Below are positions 1-9,760 of a stretch of 64,000 nt of DNA, in pieces. The stretch lies in contig NZ_NRSW01000001.1 of assembly GCF_002288635.1 (NCBI RefSeq), positions 1,893,671-1,957,670 on the forward strand, given 5' to 3'. The stretch comes from Mucilaginibacter sp. MD40 (GTDB taxonomy: Bacteria > Bacteroidota > Bacteroidia > Sphingobacteriales > Sphingobacteriaceae). The notes below the pieces were generated by a model. The model was given only the letters and a program-made list of their open reading frames with translations, did no database searches and was not told the origin of the DNA. A program made the translations under genes and the position numbers. The stretch's first letter is position 1; the number at the start of each line of letters is the position of its first letter.

Positions 1-36
1 TTTTTATTTATATTAATCCAACAGCCTCATACATGG

Positions 37-294
37 CTATGGCAAAGCCCTCCAAATAAACCAGGGCGTTAATATTAAATTTAAACCCATCATGGCCCAG
101 CCCAGTTTTTTATCGCCCCGCCTGCGCAGCAGGTAGCCCAGCACCAATCCACCGAACAGTACCATAGCCGCGTCAAAATACATCAGACTGTCCAAAGTTG
201 GCGGGATGATATTAATATTCAACAGCGCAAAAATATCATCCAGGTACAGATAGATATTGTAAAGGCAAAGGATATAAAGAATGGCTTTTTTCAT
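37..294 (-). CDS. small hypothetical membrane protein
   Basis: 85 residues, family not recognised. The sequence is hydrophobic. Likely membrane segments lie near residues 4-19, 38-57 and 65-82, with an RRRGDKK loop between the last two that would favour a cytoplasmic position. I start it at the ATG at 294, because the slightly longer frame would need a TTG. It begins 7 bases after the stop of the upstream nuclease-like gene on the same strand, so the two are probably co-transcribed. Function unknown; it could simply be a small inner-membrane protein of no special partnership. Confidence 0.6.
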   Translation of the reverse strand: MKKAILYILCLYNIYLYLDDIFALLNINIIPPTLDSLMYFDAAMVLFGGLVLGYLLRRRGDKKLGWAMMGLNLILTPWFIWRALP

Positions 295-301
295 CAATCA
301 T

Positions 302-718
302 TTATAAAACGCTCACGCTTCCATCTGCTTTAATAAGAAAGATTGTTATAGAAAGTTGCTTCAAAGGCTGTAGTATTTTTTCCGAAAGGTTTCTATGCCC
401 GAAATTATCCGGTAACGCAATTGCAACTTTGGTTTTAGAACCTGCGGGTTTTTGTTGCGAAATTATCATCGATGTTAAGATAGCACGAGCGACATGTGAT
501 TTAATTTGATTCGGACTAAATGTCAAACCATATCTATTAGTGCCTTTCTTAGAACTTGTTTCCCCTTTCGCTTCAATGTAGAGGGTTTCATTCGAATTTT
601 CTGCAACTAAATCGATACCAGTTTGGATAGTAGTTGATTTTTTTTTGATAGAATACCCCAATGAGATTAGATGCGTTTCTAAGGTGTTAATAACGTCGTT
701 TTCTGTTAACATATGCAT
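302..718 (-). CDS. PD-(D/E)XK nuclease-like hypothetical protein
   Basis: 138 residues. The N-terminal half has the layout of a PD-(D/E)XK nuclease core: an early helix with E13, D36 in a GIDLVAE strand, and E49-A-K51 in the next strand (YIEAKGE). A conserved-looking helix QIKSHVARAIL follows. Such minimal cores occur in stand-alone nucleases and in restriction or recombination accessory proteins. Cleavage activity is inferred only from these residues. The gene is more AT-rich than hppA next to it, which may mark it as accessory. It overlaps nothing and is followed after 7 bases by a small membrane protein gene. Confidence 0.6.
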   Translation of the reverse strand: MHMLTENDVINTLETHLISLGYSIKKKSTTIQTGIDLVAENSNETLYIEAKGETSSKKGTNRYGLTFSPNQIKSHVARAILTSMIISQQKPAGSKTKVAIALPDNFGHRNLSEKILQPLKQLSITIFLIKADGSVSVL

Positions 719-729
719 TTAATTTTGAT

Positions 730-766
730 ATACAAAAGCCCCGCTGGTTGGCGGGGGCTTTTGTAT
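730..766 (-). terminator. rho-independent terminator after hppA
   Basis: Long stem with arms ATACAAAAGCCCCGC and GCGGGGGCTTTTGTAT around a short loop, starting 14 bases beyond the hppA stop. On the minus strand the stem ends in a T-containing tail. It separates hppA from the nuclease-like gene. Confidence 0.75.
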
Positions 767-779
767 AGATTGCGTATCT

Positions 780-3023
780 TCAGATCTTCTTATCAGTCTT
801 GATCACATGCGTTGTGGTGTTCATCGACTGTATTTTTAATTGCTTTTGAATGTGCTCATTGGTATTCACCGCATTATTTAAGTGCGGAGCAATAACCAGC
901 GATACGATAGACATCAGCTTGATGAGGATGTTCATTGACGGGCCTGAAGTATCTTTGAACGGATCGCCCACGGTGTCACCGGTAACCGAAGCTTTATGTG
1001 GCTCCGATTTTTTGTAATAGGTTTCACCGTTTATCTCTACGCCTTTCTCGAATGATTTTTTTGCATTGTCCCAGGCACCACCGGCGTTGCTCTGGAAAAT
1101 ACCCATCAGCACGCCTGATACGGTTACACCGGCTAATAGGCCACCTAACACTTCCGGGCCAAAAGCAAAGCCGATAATAATAGGGGTGATCAAAGCGATC
1201 AAACCCGGGGCAACCATTTCTCTGATGGAAGCTTTGGTAGAGATAGCCACGCATTTCTCATACTCAGGCTTGGCCTTGTACTCCATAATGCCCGGTATCT
1301 CACGGAACTGACGACGAACTTCTTCAACCATTGCCATAGCCGCGCGGCCTACTGCTGAAATGGCCAGGGCCGAGAAGATAAACGGAATCATACCGCCTAC
1401 AAATAAGCCGGCCAGTACATTGGCTTTATAAATATCAATGTGCTCTATGCCTGCCACACCCACAAAAGCCGCGAATAACGCTAAGGAAGTTAATGCAGCA
1501 GATGCGATAGCGAAACCTTTACCGGTTGCGGCGGTAGTGTTACCCACAGCATCCAGGTTATCGGTACGGTGGCGAACTTCAGGTGGTAACTGGCTCATTT
1601 CGGCAATACCGCCGGCATTATCCGCGATAGGGCCAAAGGCGTCAATGGCCAGCTGCATAGCGGTAGTAGCCATCATGCCCGCAGCGGCAATAGCCACGCC
1701 GTATAAACCGGCAAAGAAGTACGAACCATAAATACCGGCCGCTAATACGATGATCGGCAACACGGTTGATTCCATACCTATAGCCAAACCGGCAATAATA
1801 TTGGTAGCGTGCCCGGTTGATGATTGTTTAATGATGCTCAGCACCGGGCGTTTGCCCATTGCGGTATAGTATTCGGTAATGATAGACATCAGCGTACCTA
1901 CAACCAAACCTACCAGGATAGATCCAAACACACCATTCTTGGTGAACACCAATGCCCCTGCTTTAATAGCGCCGCTTGCATCCAGGTCGCGTTTTAGGTG
2001 CATTTCGCCTCCTGGCAGCATCCATTGCACCAGGAAGTAAGTTGCAATAGCGGTTAACAGGATGGAGGCCCAGTTACCCATGTTCAGGGCGATTTGCACG
2101 CTATCTGTTTCATTTTTAATTTTTACAAAGGCGGCTCCTACTATAGAGAATATTAAACCTAAACCGGCAATTACCATTGGTAATAAAACCGGTGCAATGC
2201 CGCCAAAGCTATCTGCTGATACTATTTCGCGGCCCAATACCATAGTAGCCAGCATGGTAGCAACGTAAGAGCCGAACAGGTCGGCGCCCATACCAGCTAC
2301 GTCGCCTACGTTATCACCTACGTTATCGGCAATGGTGGCGGGGTTGCGCACGTCATCCTCAGGGATACCTGCTTCTACTTTACCTACCAGGTCGGCGCCT
2401 ACGTCGGCCGCTTTGGTGTAAATACCGCCACCCACACGGGCAAACAGCGCAATAGATTCAGCACCTAACGAGAAACCCGCCAATACCTCAAGGGCTTTCT
2501 CCATATCGGCTCCGTTAACGTCGCCTCCGGTATTTTTAACATAAAGGGTGTAAAATACTATAAATAGCGAACCTAAGCCTATGATAGCTAAACCCGCTAC
2601 GCCAAGGCCCATTACCGTACCACCTGTAAATGATACTTTAAGCGCTTTGGCCAAACTTGTTTTAGCTGCCTGGGTGGTGCGTACGTTGGCCTTTGTTGCT
2701 ATACGCATACCAATAAAACCCGCAAAGGCTGATAGAAACGCGCCAATTAAAAATGAAATGGCAATAACCGGGCTTGAGGTAGCAACGGTTGTGCCGCTCC
2801 AGGCCAGTAAAATGCCGGCGATGATGACAAAGTAGCTCAGTATCTTCCATTCGGCCCTTAAAAAAGCCATCGCGCCATCGGCAATGTAGCCGGCCAGTTG
2901 GTTCATAGAGGCGTCGCCCGTTTCCTGTTTGGTAACCCATGCAGATTTGCCCGCCATAACGAGTAAACCTATTAAGCCCATCACAGGGATCAGATAAATT
3001 AGGTAATTGTTCAAAAGATCCAT
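780..3023 (-). CDS. hppA: membrane-bound, K+-dependent ion-pumping pyrophosphatase
   Basis: 747-residue polytopic membrane protein that hydrolyses cytoplasmic pyrophosphate and uses the energy to pump Na+ or H+ across the inner membrane. Family signatures are present: DVGADLVGK near residues 207-215, DNVGDNVGD at 233-241, and GNTTAATGKG near residue 495. Ala in GNTTAA (instead of Lys) is the known hallmark of the K+-dependent subfamily. Na+ transport is likely for this subfamily but not proved by these motifs. It is a single-gene unit with its own terminator. A -7-like element (TATTTTGC read on the minus strand) lies near 3091-3098. Confidence 0.95.
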   Translation of the reverse strand: MDLLNNYLIYLIPVMGLIGLLVMAGKSAWVTKQETGDASMNQLAGYIADGAMAFLRAEWKILSYFVIIAGILLAWSGTTVATSSPVIAISFLIGAFLSAFAGFIGMRIATKANVRTTQAAKTSLAKALKVSFTGGTVMGLGVAGLAIIGLGSLFIVFYTLYVKNTGGDVNGADMEKALEVLAGFSLGAESIALFARVGGGIYTKAADVGADLVGKVEAGIPEDDVRNPATIADNVGDNVGDVAGMGADLFGSYVATMLATMVLGREIVSADSFGGIAPVLLPMVIAGLGLIFSIVGAAFVKIKNETDSVQIALNMGNWASILLTAIATYFLVQWMLPGGEMHLKRDLDASGAIKAGALVFTKNGVFGSILVGLVVGTLMSIITEYYTAMGKRPVLSIIKQSSTGHATNIIAGLAIGMESTVLPIIVLAAGIYGSYFFAGLYGVAIAAAGMMATTAMQLAIDAFGPIADNAGGIAEMSQLPPEVRHRTDNLDAVGNTTAATGKGFAIASAALTSLALFAAFVGVAGIEHIDIYKANVLAGLFVGGMIPFIFSALAISAVGRAAMAMVEEVRRQFREIPGIMEYKAKPEYEKCVAISTKASIREMVAPGLIALITPIIIGFAFGPEVLGGLLAGVTVSGVLMGIFQSNAGGAWDNAKKSFEKGVEINGETYYKKSEPHKASVTGDTVGDPFKDTSGPSMNILIKLMSIVSLVIAPHLNNAVNTNEHIQKQLKIQSMNTTTHVIKTDKKI

Positions 3024-3172
3024 ATAATAATTTAGTTATAAAGTGTGCTTAGTTGAAAAGCCGGGGGAAGCTTTTAATAATTGGTTGCTGCAAAATAGTA
3101 AATTAATTTATTTACAATAGCGTGTCAATTAGAAAGTTTTAAATAGTTTAGTGGTTTAATGAAAAACCCTAA

Positions 3173-4609
3173 ATGACTAACGATTCCTCTCCCTCTAAAA
3201 TGAAACACGAGCTGAGCCTGCTCGATGGCACCATGCTGGTATCGGGCTCCATGATCGGCTCGGGTATCTTTATCGTAAGTGCCGATATTATCCGCAATGT
3301 AGGTTCATCCGGCTGGCTTATCGCCGTATGGTTGATTACCGGCTTTATGACGCTAACTGCGGCATTAAGTTATGGCGAACTCAGCGCCATGTTCCCAAGG
3401 GCGGGTGGGCAGTATGTTTACCTGAAAGAGGCATATAATAAGCTTATTGCTTTTCTGTACGGATGGAGCTTTTTCGCGGTGATACAAACGGGTACCATCG
3501 CGGCGGTAGGGGTGGCATTTTCAAAATTTGCCGCTTATTTGTGGAAGCCTTTAAGTGAGGATAATATTATTTTCCAGGCTGGCGCTGTTAAGATCAGCGT
3601 GGCGCAGCTGGTATCTATCGTATTGATATTCTTACTTACCTATATCAATACAAAAGGTGTTAAGGGAGGTAAACTTATTCAAACCACCTTTACGCTTACC
3701 AAACTATTAAGCCTGTTCGGGCTTATCGCTTTTGGCTTTTTAGCTTTTAAAGGCGATATATGGCGCGCCAACTGGGCCAGTCCCTGGGGTTTGCATAACC
3801 TGGCAAAAGATGGCAGCGTTACACAACTGGGCATGGGGGCCGCGCTTGGGGCTATAGCCGCCGCCATGGTAGGTTCTATCTTTAGCAGCGACTCATGGAA
3901 CAGTGTTACCTTCGTAGCCGGCGAAATGAAGAACCCCAAACGAGATGTGGCCCTGAGCATGATGTTTGGTACCATCATCGTTACGGTTATTTACATTCTG
4001 GCTAACGTGGTATATACCGGCGTACTTTCGTTACAGGATATTGCCAGCGCTGATAAGGACCGTGTGGCAGTTACGGCCTCGCATGTGATCTTTGGCAACA
4101 TAGGCACCTACATTATCGCGCTCATGATCATGATCTCTACCTTTGGTTGTAATAACGGGTTGATATTATCAGGGGCGAGGGTGTATTATACCATGGCTAA
4201 AGATGGTCTGTTCTTTAAAAAGACAGGCGAACTAAACAAAAACTCGGTACCGGAGTTTGGCTTATGGATACAGGCGGTAGTAGCTTCGCTGCTTTGCCTC
4301 AGCGGCAAGTACGGCGACCTGCTGGATATGATATCATTTGTTGTAGTCGTATTTTATGTACTTACCATAATTGGTATTTATATTTTGCGCGCTAAACGCC
4401 CCAATGCTGAGCGCCCGTATAAGGCGATAGGCTATCCGGTATTACCTGCCTTATATATAATTATGGGTATTGCTTTTTGCGTATTGTTATGCGTTTATAA
4501 AAGCGATTACGTTAAATACGGATTAGGTATTGTATTGGTAGGTATACCTATCTATTATATTTCGCAACGAAACACTGGTAATGAAGATAAAACAGACCTG
4601 GTTAGTTAG
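3173..4609 (+). CDS. APC-family amino acid permease
   Basis: 478 residues with about 12 hydrophobic segments. The first contains the APC-superfamily GSGIF motif (SGSMIGSGIFI near residues 25-35), and an ELSAMFPRAGGQYVYL stretch follows in the segment 2-3 region. It should import amino acids by secondary transport across the inner membrane; the substrate cannot be read from the sequence. Its last 29 bases overlap the start of the downstream DD-peptidase gene, so the two are probably translated from one mRNA. Confidence 0.9.
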   Translation: MTNDSSPSKMKHELSLLDGTMLVSGSMIGSGIFIVSADIIRNVGSSGWLIAVWLITGFMTLTAALSYGELSAMFPRAGGQYVYLKEAYNKLIAFLYGWSFFAVIQTGTIAAVGVAFSKFAAYLWKPLSEDNIIFQAGAVKISVAQLVSIVLIFLLTYINTKGVKGGKLIQTTFTLTKLLSLFGLIAFGFLAFKGDIWRANWASPWGLHNLAKDGSVTQLGMGAALGAIAAAMVGSIFSSDSWNSVTFVAGEMKNPKRDVALSMMFGTIIVTVIYILANVVYTGVLSLQDIASADKDRVAVTASHVIFGNIGTYIIALMIMISTFGCNNGLILSGARVYYTMAKDGLFFKKTGELNKNSVPEFGLWIQAVVASLLCLSGKYGDLLDMISFVVVVFYVLTIIGIYILRAKRPNAERPYKAIGYPVLPALYIIMGIAFCVLLCVYKSDYVKYGLGIVLVGIPIYYISQRNTGNEDKTDLVS

Positions 4610-5999
4610 TATCTTATTTATTTCGAACGCGCTATGCGCGCAAACACCTTTACAAAAGCGGCTGCAAACCGCTTTTGCCCGTTTACAAACCGATGAACAA
4701 TGCAAATATGGCGCGGTATCATTAACCGTACTGGATGCTAAAACCGGCGAACTGGTTTTTGGCGGCAACCCGGATATGGGCCTGGCGCCGGGCTCTACCT
4801 TAAAAACGGTTACCAGCATTACTGCTTTCAATGTTTTAGGGAAGGATTTTCAGTTCCAAACCCAGTTAGGCTATAGCGGAGCAATTACCGCCGATGGCAC
4901 GCTCAACGGAGATGTGGTGATCAAAGGCGGTGGCGACCCGACACTGGGCAGCTGGCGCTATGCAAACACCAAAGATAATGTAGTTTTAAACACTATGGTT
5001 GCTGCTTTGAAAAAGGCAGGCATCAAAAAGATCAATGGGCGGGTAATAGGCGATAACGGCGCTTACAATGGGCAATCCATCCCCGATGGCTGGATATGGC
5101 AGGATCTGGGCACCTACTACGGCGCGGGTATTGCCGGGCTTTGCTGGCGCGAGAACCAGTTTGACATACTACTGCGTACAGGCAGCGTGGGCACACCTGT
5201 AGGCATAGCCGGTACCAACCCCGAAACCAATTACCTGCAATACAAAAGCGAGCTTACCAATGGCGCTGCTAAAACCGGTGATCAGGCTTATCCTTACCTG
5301 CCGGCCTTTAACAGTAAGGTAATGTACCTGCGTGGTACATACGCTATTGATCAAACTAAAAAACGCGTAGGGGCGGCCATACCCGATCCGGCTTATGATG
5401 CCGCCCTGCGGTTAACAGATACCTTAAAACACATTGGCATACAGGTAAGTGGCGAGCCGCAGTCGTCCATAATGCTGGCGGAAAAGAACCAGGCGGTACC
5501 GGCTAACGCTACCGGTTTAATTACTATATTATCTCCCAACCTGAGCAAAATTGTTTACTGGCTTAACCAGAAAAGCATTAACCTGTATGCCGAGCAATTA
5601 CTGGCCACCATTTCTTTAAAGATGGGCAAAACAGCTACCGCTGCTGATGGGGTTGCAGTTGTAAAATCGTTTTGGGAACAAAAGGGGATAGACAAGCGCT
5701 CTATGAACATCTTTGACGGTAGCGGCCTTTCGCCCGAGGATCGCATCACTACCTCAACTATGGCCCGCATACTGCAGTCGGCCAGCAGCCAGCCGTGGTT
5801 TGGTGATTTTTACGAAAGTCTGCCCGTTTATAACGATATGAAAATGAAAAGCGGAAGCATTAACAGCGTGCAGGCTTATGCGGGTTTTCAAACGCATGAG
5901 GGCCGCCAGCTATGCTTCGCTATTATGGTAAATAACTACAGCGGCACCGGCAGCGCCATACGCGAAAAAATGTTCAGGCTGCTGAACGAGTTAAAATAA
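4581..5999 (+). CDS. dacB: D-alanyl-D-alanine carboxypeptidase/endopeptidase (PBP4, S13 family)
   Basis: 472 residues with a signal peptide ending near ALCAQ (residue 21), so periplasmic. The three penicillin-binding-protein motifs are present: S72-T-L-K75, SIN in NQKSINLY, and KSG in MKMKSGSIN. S13 enzymes trim or cleave peptidoglycan cross-links. The long insertion between the first and second motifs and the total length fit PBP4. The start lies inside the permease gene (29-base overlap), which implies translational coupling. A link between amino-acid uptake and wall recycling is suggested by the pairing but is inference. Confidence 0.93.
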   Translation: MKIKQTWLVSILFISNALCAQTPLQKRLQTAFARLQTDEQCKYGAVSLTVLDAKTGELVFGGNPDMGLAPGSTLKTVTSITAFNVLGKDFQFQTQLGYSGAITADGTLNGDVVIKGGGDPTLGSWRYANTKDNVVLNTMVAALKKAGIKKINGRVIGDNGAYNGQSIPDGWIWQDLGTYYGAGIAGLCWRENQFDILLRTGSVGTPVGIAGTNPETNYLQYKSELTNGAAKTGDQAYPYLPAFNSKVMYLRGTYAIDQTKKRVGAAIPDPAYDAALRLTDTLKHIGIQVSGEPQSSIMLAEKNQAVPANATGLITILSPNLSKIVYWLNQKSINLYAEQLLATISLKMGKTATAADGVAVVKSFWEQKGIDKRSMNIFDGSGLSPEDRITTSTMARILQSASSQPWFGDFYESLPVYNDMKMKSGSINSVQAYAGFQTHEGRQLCFAIMVNNYSGTGSAIREKMFRLLNELK

Positions 6000-6009
6000 T
6001 ATACGCTTG

Positions 6010-8405
6010 CTACTCCGTCCTGAGGCTTTTTACCGGGTTGGCATATGCTGCTTTTAACGTTTGCAGGGTAATAAGCAATGCTGTAACCACTAAAAGCACA
6101 ACCATACTGATGAGGAAAGGCATGGGTGTAAGGCTTATTTTGTAAGCATAATCGTTTAACCAGTGCCGCATCAATAAGAAAGCCACGGGGCAGGCATAGC
6201 GCCTGATACGGCTATCGTTAGTAAAAAGTCCTTTAAAAAAAGCTTCACAATATTACCGGCTGATGAGCCTAACACTTTACGCACGCCTATTTCTTTAGTG
6301 CGTTTTTGCACACTGAGCGATATCAGCCCTATAATACCCAGTAATACAATAATTATGGCCAGCCCCGTGGCAAGGTAGCTCGCTTTTTTTAGTTGTATCT
6401 CTGTTTGATATAACTTGGCCAGCGCCTCGTCCATAAAGCCGTACTCAAAAGGTGCGTCGGGCATTTCCTGTGCCCACTTCTTTTGCAGCGCGGTAATACC
6501 CGCTTCCAGATCGCCGGGTTTCAATTTTACGGAGAAGAAGCGGTACAAGGGCTGGTAATTTACGTTTACAAACGTCATGGGCTGCAGTTCTTGCTGCATA
6601 GAACCAAAGCGGAAATCCTGCACCACACCGCAAATAGTTAATACCGGCATCCCCTGTGCTTTAAACGGTTGCCCAATAGCATCAGCCGCATGGTTAAACC
6701 CTAAAGCATGCATGTGTTTCTCGTTGATCACCACCCTGGCAGAATCGGCAGGCACATACGCGGGCCCGAAAAATTCTCCGGCCTTCAGTTTTAAATTGTA
6801 GGCTGCCGCATACTGGTTATCTACGTTTACTACCTGAGAGGTGAAGGTGTGCAGGCTATCATCGCTCATTTTGTAGGCCTGTAACTGCGCGCTGTAATTA
6901 CCGTCGGGTATGGCCCATGATAGTGAAATAGCTTTTACCTGCGGCAGCTGTGCTATGCGGGCGCGTATGCCTTCCATTTTTGCCACTCCTTTTTTAGACC
7001 AGTCGCGGGGCAGCTGCGCGTAAAGCACGTGTTCTTTATCGTACCCAAGGCTTTTACCAAAGAACAGGTTGGTTTGCCGTGATACAATTATCGCGCAGAT
7101 CAATACCACCGCGGCGGTGGCAAATTGGAACCCTATTAATGTTTTTCTCAAAACAACGTTCTCTTTAACCGTCCCCAACTTGCCCTTAAGCGAATCAACC
7201 GATTTAAGCGATGATAACAACACAGCAGGGTACAAGCCGGCCAAAATACCGGTAACTATAACCATGCCCGGTATAATAACGTAGAAGTACCAGGGGAAGC
7301 TAAACAAGCCTGTCATTTCGGTTTGTAAAATATCCGCGAAATAGTAGCGCCCGATCATGTACAGCACCATAGCAAAAAGGGTAGCCACGACAACCATAAT
7401 TACCGATTCCGTCAGGAACTGTTTAATGAGCGCCCCGCGCAGCCCTCCTAAAACTTTCCGTATACCCATTTCCTTCATGCGCTGTGCCGACCGGCTAATA
7501 CAAATGTTCACAAAGTTGATAATGGCCATAAACAGGATAAAAGCCGCTACAAGGCTCAGCGTATACAGCATTTTCTTTGGCCCCCAGTCGAGGTAATAGG
7601 TATTTAGTGGCACAATATACGGTACCAGGTTGGCGGCAACCTGTGGCTGCGCGTGTGCTTTAACGAGCTTTAGCATAGCGGCGTCAACAGCACTTTTGGA
7701 AGCACCGGGCTGTAACTCAACCAAGCCTACAACAATGGTATTGGCCCAGGTATCCAAATCGCGGCCCATAAATTTGGCTGCTCCTAATGACAGGAAGATA
7801 TCGTTATTATCATCCTGGCTCAGGTTGGTAACCGAGTTTTTTGGAATTTTATCCAGTACGCCGCTTATCATAAAAGCATGCTTATCGCCCTTAAAGCTTT
7901 CAACGGTGATGGTTTCGCCTATGATATTGGTATGCCCGAAGTATTTTATGGCCTTATCCCGGGTGATCACTACCGAAAAAGGGTCATTAAAAGCAGTCGC
8001 CGCGTTTCCGGCAAGTAGTTTAAAGCCGTATATATTTAAAAGCGTGCTATCGCCTATTTGTATATGTTCGCGAAAGTGTTTGTCGCCTTTTGATACATTG
8101 GAAGTTACCCCATCCCAACGGTAATAATTTTTAACCAGGTTGGGGTATTCCTTTTTTAGCGCTAATGGTAATGGCGCGCAGGTGCCAATTTCGTAACCCA
8201 TGTTGGGGTCTTTCCATTTACTAAGCAGTATATATTGGTTGCCGGCATTTTTAAGGTGATGGTTTACCTGCATTTCCTGCCATATGTAAACGGTGGTAAG
8301 CATGGTAAAGGTGATACCGATGGCTAAACCGATAATGTTGATAGCGGAGAATGCTTTGTTCCTTAAGATATTTCGCCAGCCAATAAGAAAGTAGTTGTAC
8401 AGCAT
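6010..8405 (-). pseudogene. FtsX/MacB-type ABC transporter permease, frameshifted near the 3' end
   Basis: About 800-residue permease with two FtsX-type membrane blocks and two large periplasmic domains, common in Bacteroidota. The start is placed at the ATG at 8405 (MLYNYFLIGWRNILRN), where family members begin. The reading frame ends early at 6171, but the next 160 bases, read in another frame, encode the expected last membrane segments and the family C-terminus ANPVKSLRTE with a stop at 6010. One missing base near 6194-6195 (for example ggccat read as ggcat) accounts for the break. This is either a recent mutation or a sequencing error. Without repair the protein loses its last transmembrane region. 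Confidence 0.85.
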
Positions 8406-8560
8406 AGGGTTATGGTTTGTACGAATGTAGTTACCCAAAACAGGATTGCCGAAACCATTAACATATTTTAACTTATGGAGCGGCTTGTAAGTGTAGTAAC
8501 TTAAAAGATACAAGTAAAACTGATTAACCAAAAAGTATTACTTTAGCCTTAAACCCAAAT

Positions 8561-9553
8561 ATGATGAATTATCAACCTTCTGCCGATAGATATCAAAAAA
8601 TGCGTTATCGCCGCTGCGGTAAAAGCGGCATTAAATTACCCGAAATTTCACTGGGCCTGTGGCACAACTTCGGCCATGTGGACGTGATGGAAAACTTCCG
8701 TAAGATTTTGCACCTGGCTTTTGATAGTGGTGTTACCCACTTTGACCTGGCCAATAACTACGGCCCGCCTCCCGGCAGCGCGGAGGAAAATTTCGGTAAG
8801 ATACTTAAAGACGATTTTTGTGGCTACCGCGATGAGATGATCATTAGCAGCAAAGCGGGTTATACTATGTGGGATGGCCCTTACGGCGATTGGGGTTCAA
8901 AAAAATACCTGGTTGCCAGCCTTGACCAAAGCCTTAAACGCATGGGTTTGGATTATGTAGATATTTTTTATCACCACCGCCCTGATCCCGAAACCCCGCT
9001 GGAAGAAACCATGGCCGCGCTTGACCTGATTGTACGCCAGGGAAAGGCCTTGTATGCCGGTATTTCTAATTACCCCGCAGCGGAGGCGGCAAAGGCCATT
9101 GCCATGCTGAAGGAAATGGGTACACCATGCCTGATCCATCAGCCTAAATACTCCATGTTTGTACGCGAGCCGGAACAGGGCCTGTTAGATGTTTTGGGCG
9201 AAAATGGTGTTGGCTGTATTCCTTTTTCGCCATTGGCGCAAGGTTTATTAACCAACAAATACCTGCATGGCATACCGGAAGATTCACGCGCGGCAAAATC
9301 GACCGGCTTTTTACAGGAAGGCCAGGTAACGGAAGAAGTGGTAACCAAAGTAAAGCAACTGAACAGCCTTGCCGAACAACGCGGACAAACCCTTGCCCAA
9401 ATGGCACTGGCCTGGTTACTGAAAGACGAACGCGTAACATCCGTGTTGATAGGTGCCAGCAAGCCTGAACAATTGGCTGATTCGCTGAAAGCTTTGGACA
9501 ATATCAGTTTCTCAGGAGAGGAATTGGCGCGTATAGAGGGGATTCTTAGTTAA
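8561..9553 (+). CDS. aldo/keto reductase, YghZ / L-glyceraldehyde 3-phosphate reductase type
   Basis: 330 residues. It shows the AKR barrel and the typical YghZ-group N-terminus (MRYRRCGKSGIKLPEISLGLW near residue 15), the catalytic Asp and Tyr in FDLANNYGPPPGSAE, and Lys in IISSKAG. His in YHHRPD completes the tetrad. The C-terminal NADPH-binding stretch includes VLIGASKPEQL. The group reduces small aldehydes such as L-glyceraldehyde 3-phosphate and methylglyoxal with NADPH. It is monocistronic, divergent from the ABC permease, and followed by a palindromic repeat and a terminator. Confidence 0.9.
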   Translation: MMNYQPSADRYQKMRYRRCGKSGIKLPEISLGLWHNFGHVDVMENFRKILHLAFDSGVTHFDLANNYGPPPGSAEENFGKILKDDFCGYRDEMIISSKAGYTMWDGPYGDWGSKKYLVASLDQSLKRMGLDYVDIFYHHRPDPETPLEETMAALDLIVRQGKALYAGISNYPAAEAAKAIAMLKEMGTPCLIHQPKYSMFVREPEQGLLDVLGENGVGCIPFSPLAQGLLTNKYLHGIPEDSRAAKSTGFLQEGQVTEEVVTKVKQLNSLAEQRGQTLAQMALAWLLKDERVTSVLIGASKPEQLADSLKALDNISFSGEELARIEGILS

Positions 9554-9567
9554 TACTATCCAATATG

Positions 9568-9656
9568 TCATTGCGAGCGATAGCGCGGCAACCTCAAAGG
9601 ATAAGCATATTCGACGCACTATGAGATTGCCGCGTCGCTGACGCTCCCCGCAATTA
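9568..9656. repeat. imperfect palindromic intergenic repeat
   Basis: Inverted arms: the left arm (9568-9595) begins TCATTGCGAGCGATAGCGCG, and the right arm (9623-9656) is nearly its reverse complement, ending GACGCTCCCCGCAATTA. The arms are separated by about 27 bases. Elements that start and end with CATTGCGAG-type ends are, in my recollection, common between genes in Sphingobacteriaceae. No second copy was found in this window, so repeat status rests on structure and recall. Confidence 0.55.
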
Positions 9657-9682
9657 AAGGCGTACCAAAAAAGTACGCCTTT
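9656..9682 (+). terminator. terminator after aldo/keto reductase gene
   Basis: Perfect 10-base stem AAAGGCGTAC / GTACGCCTTT with a 7-base A-rich loop, ending in TTT. It lies about 100 bases beyond the stop, after the palindromic repeat. Confidence 0.65.
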
Positions 9683-9760
9683 AATTTAACAAATATTAAC
9701 AGGTAGCATCTAATAAGTGCAAACAATAAAACCCATATTAGCGCTTACTTAAACTCTTTC

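Noticed and set aside
37..718. toxin-antitoxin pair
   Set aside because: The layout is suggestive, but neither protein resembles a known toxin or antitoxin.
780..3023. long frames on the opposite strand of hppA and other genes
   Set aside because: They lack family features, and the strong family matches lie on the annotated strand.
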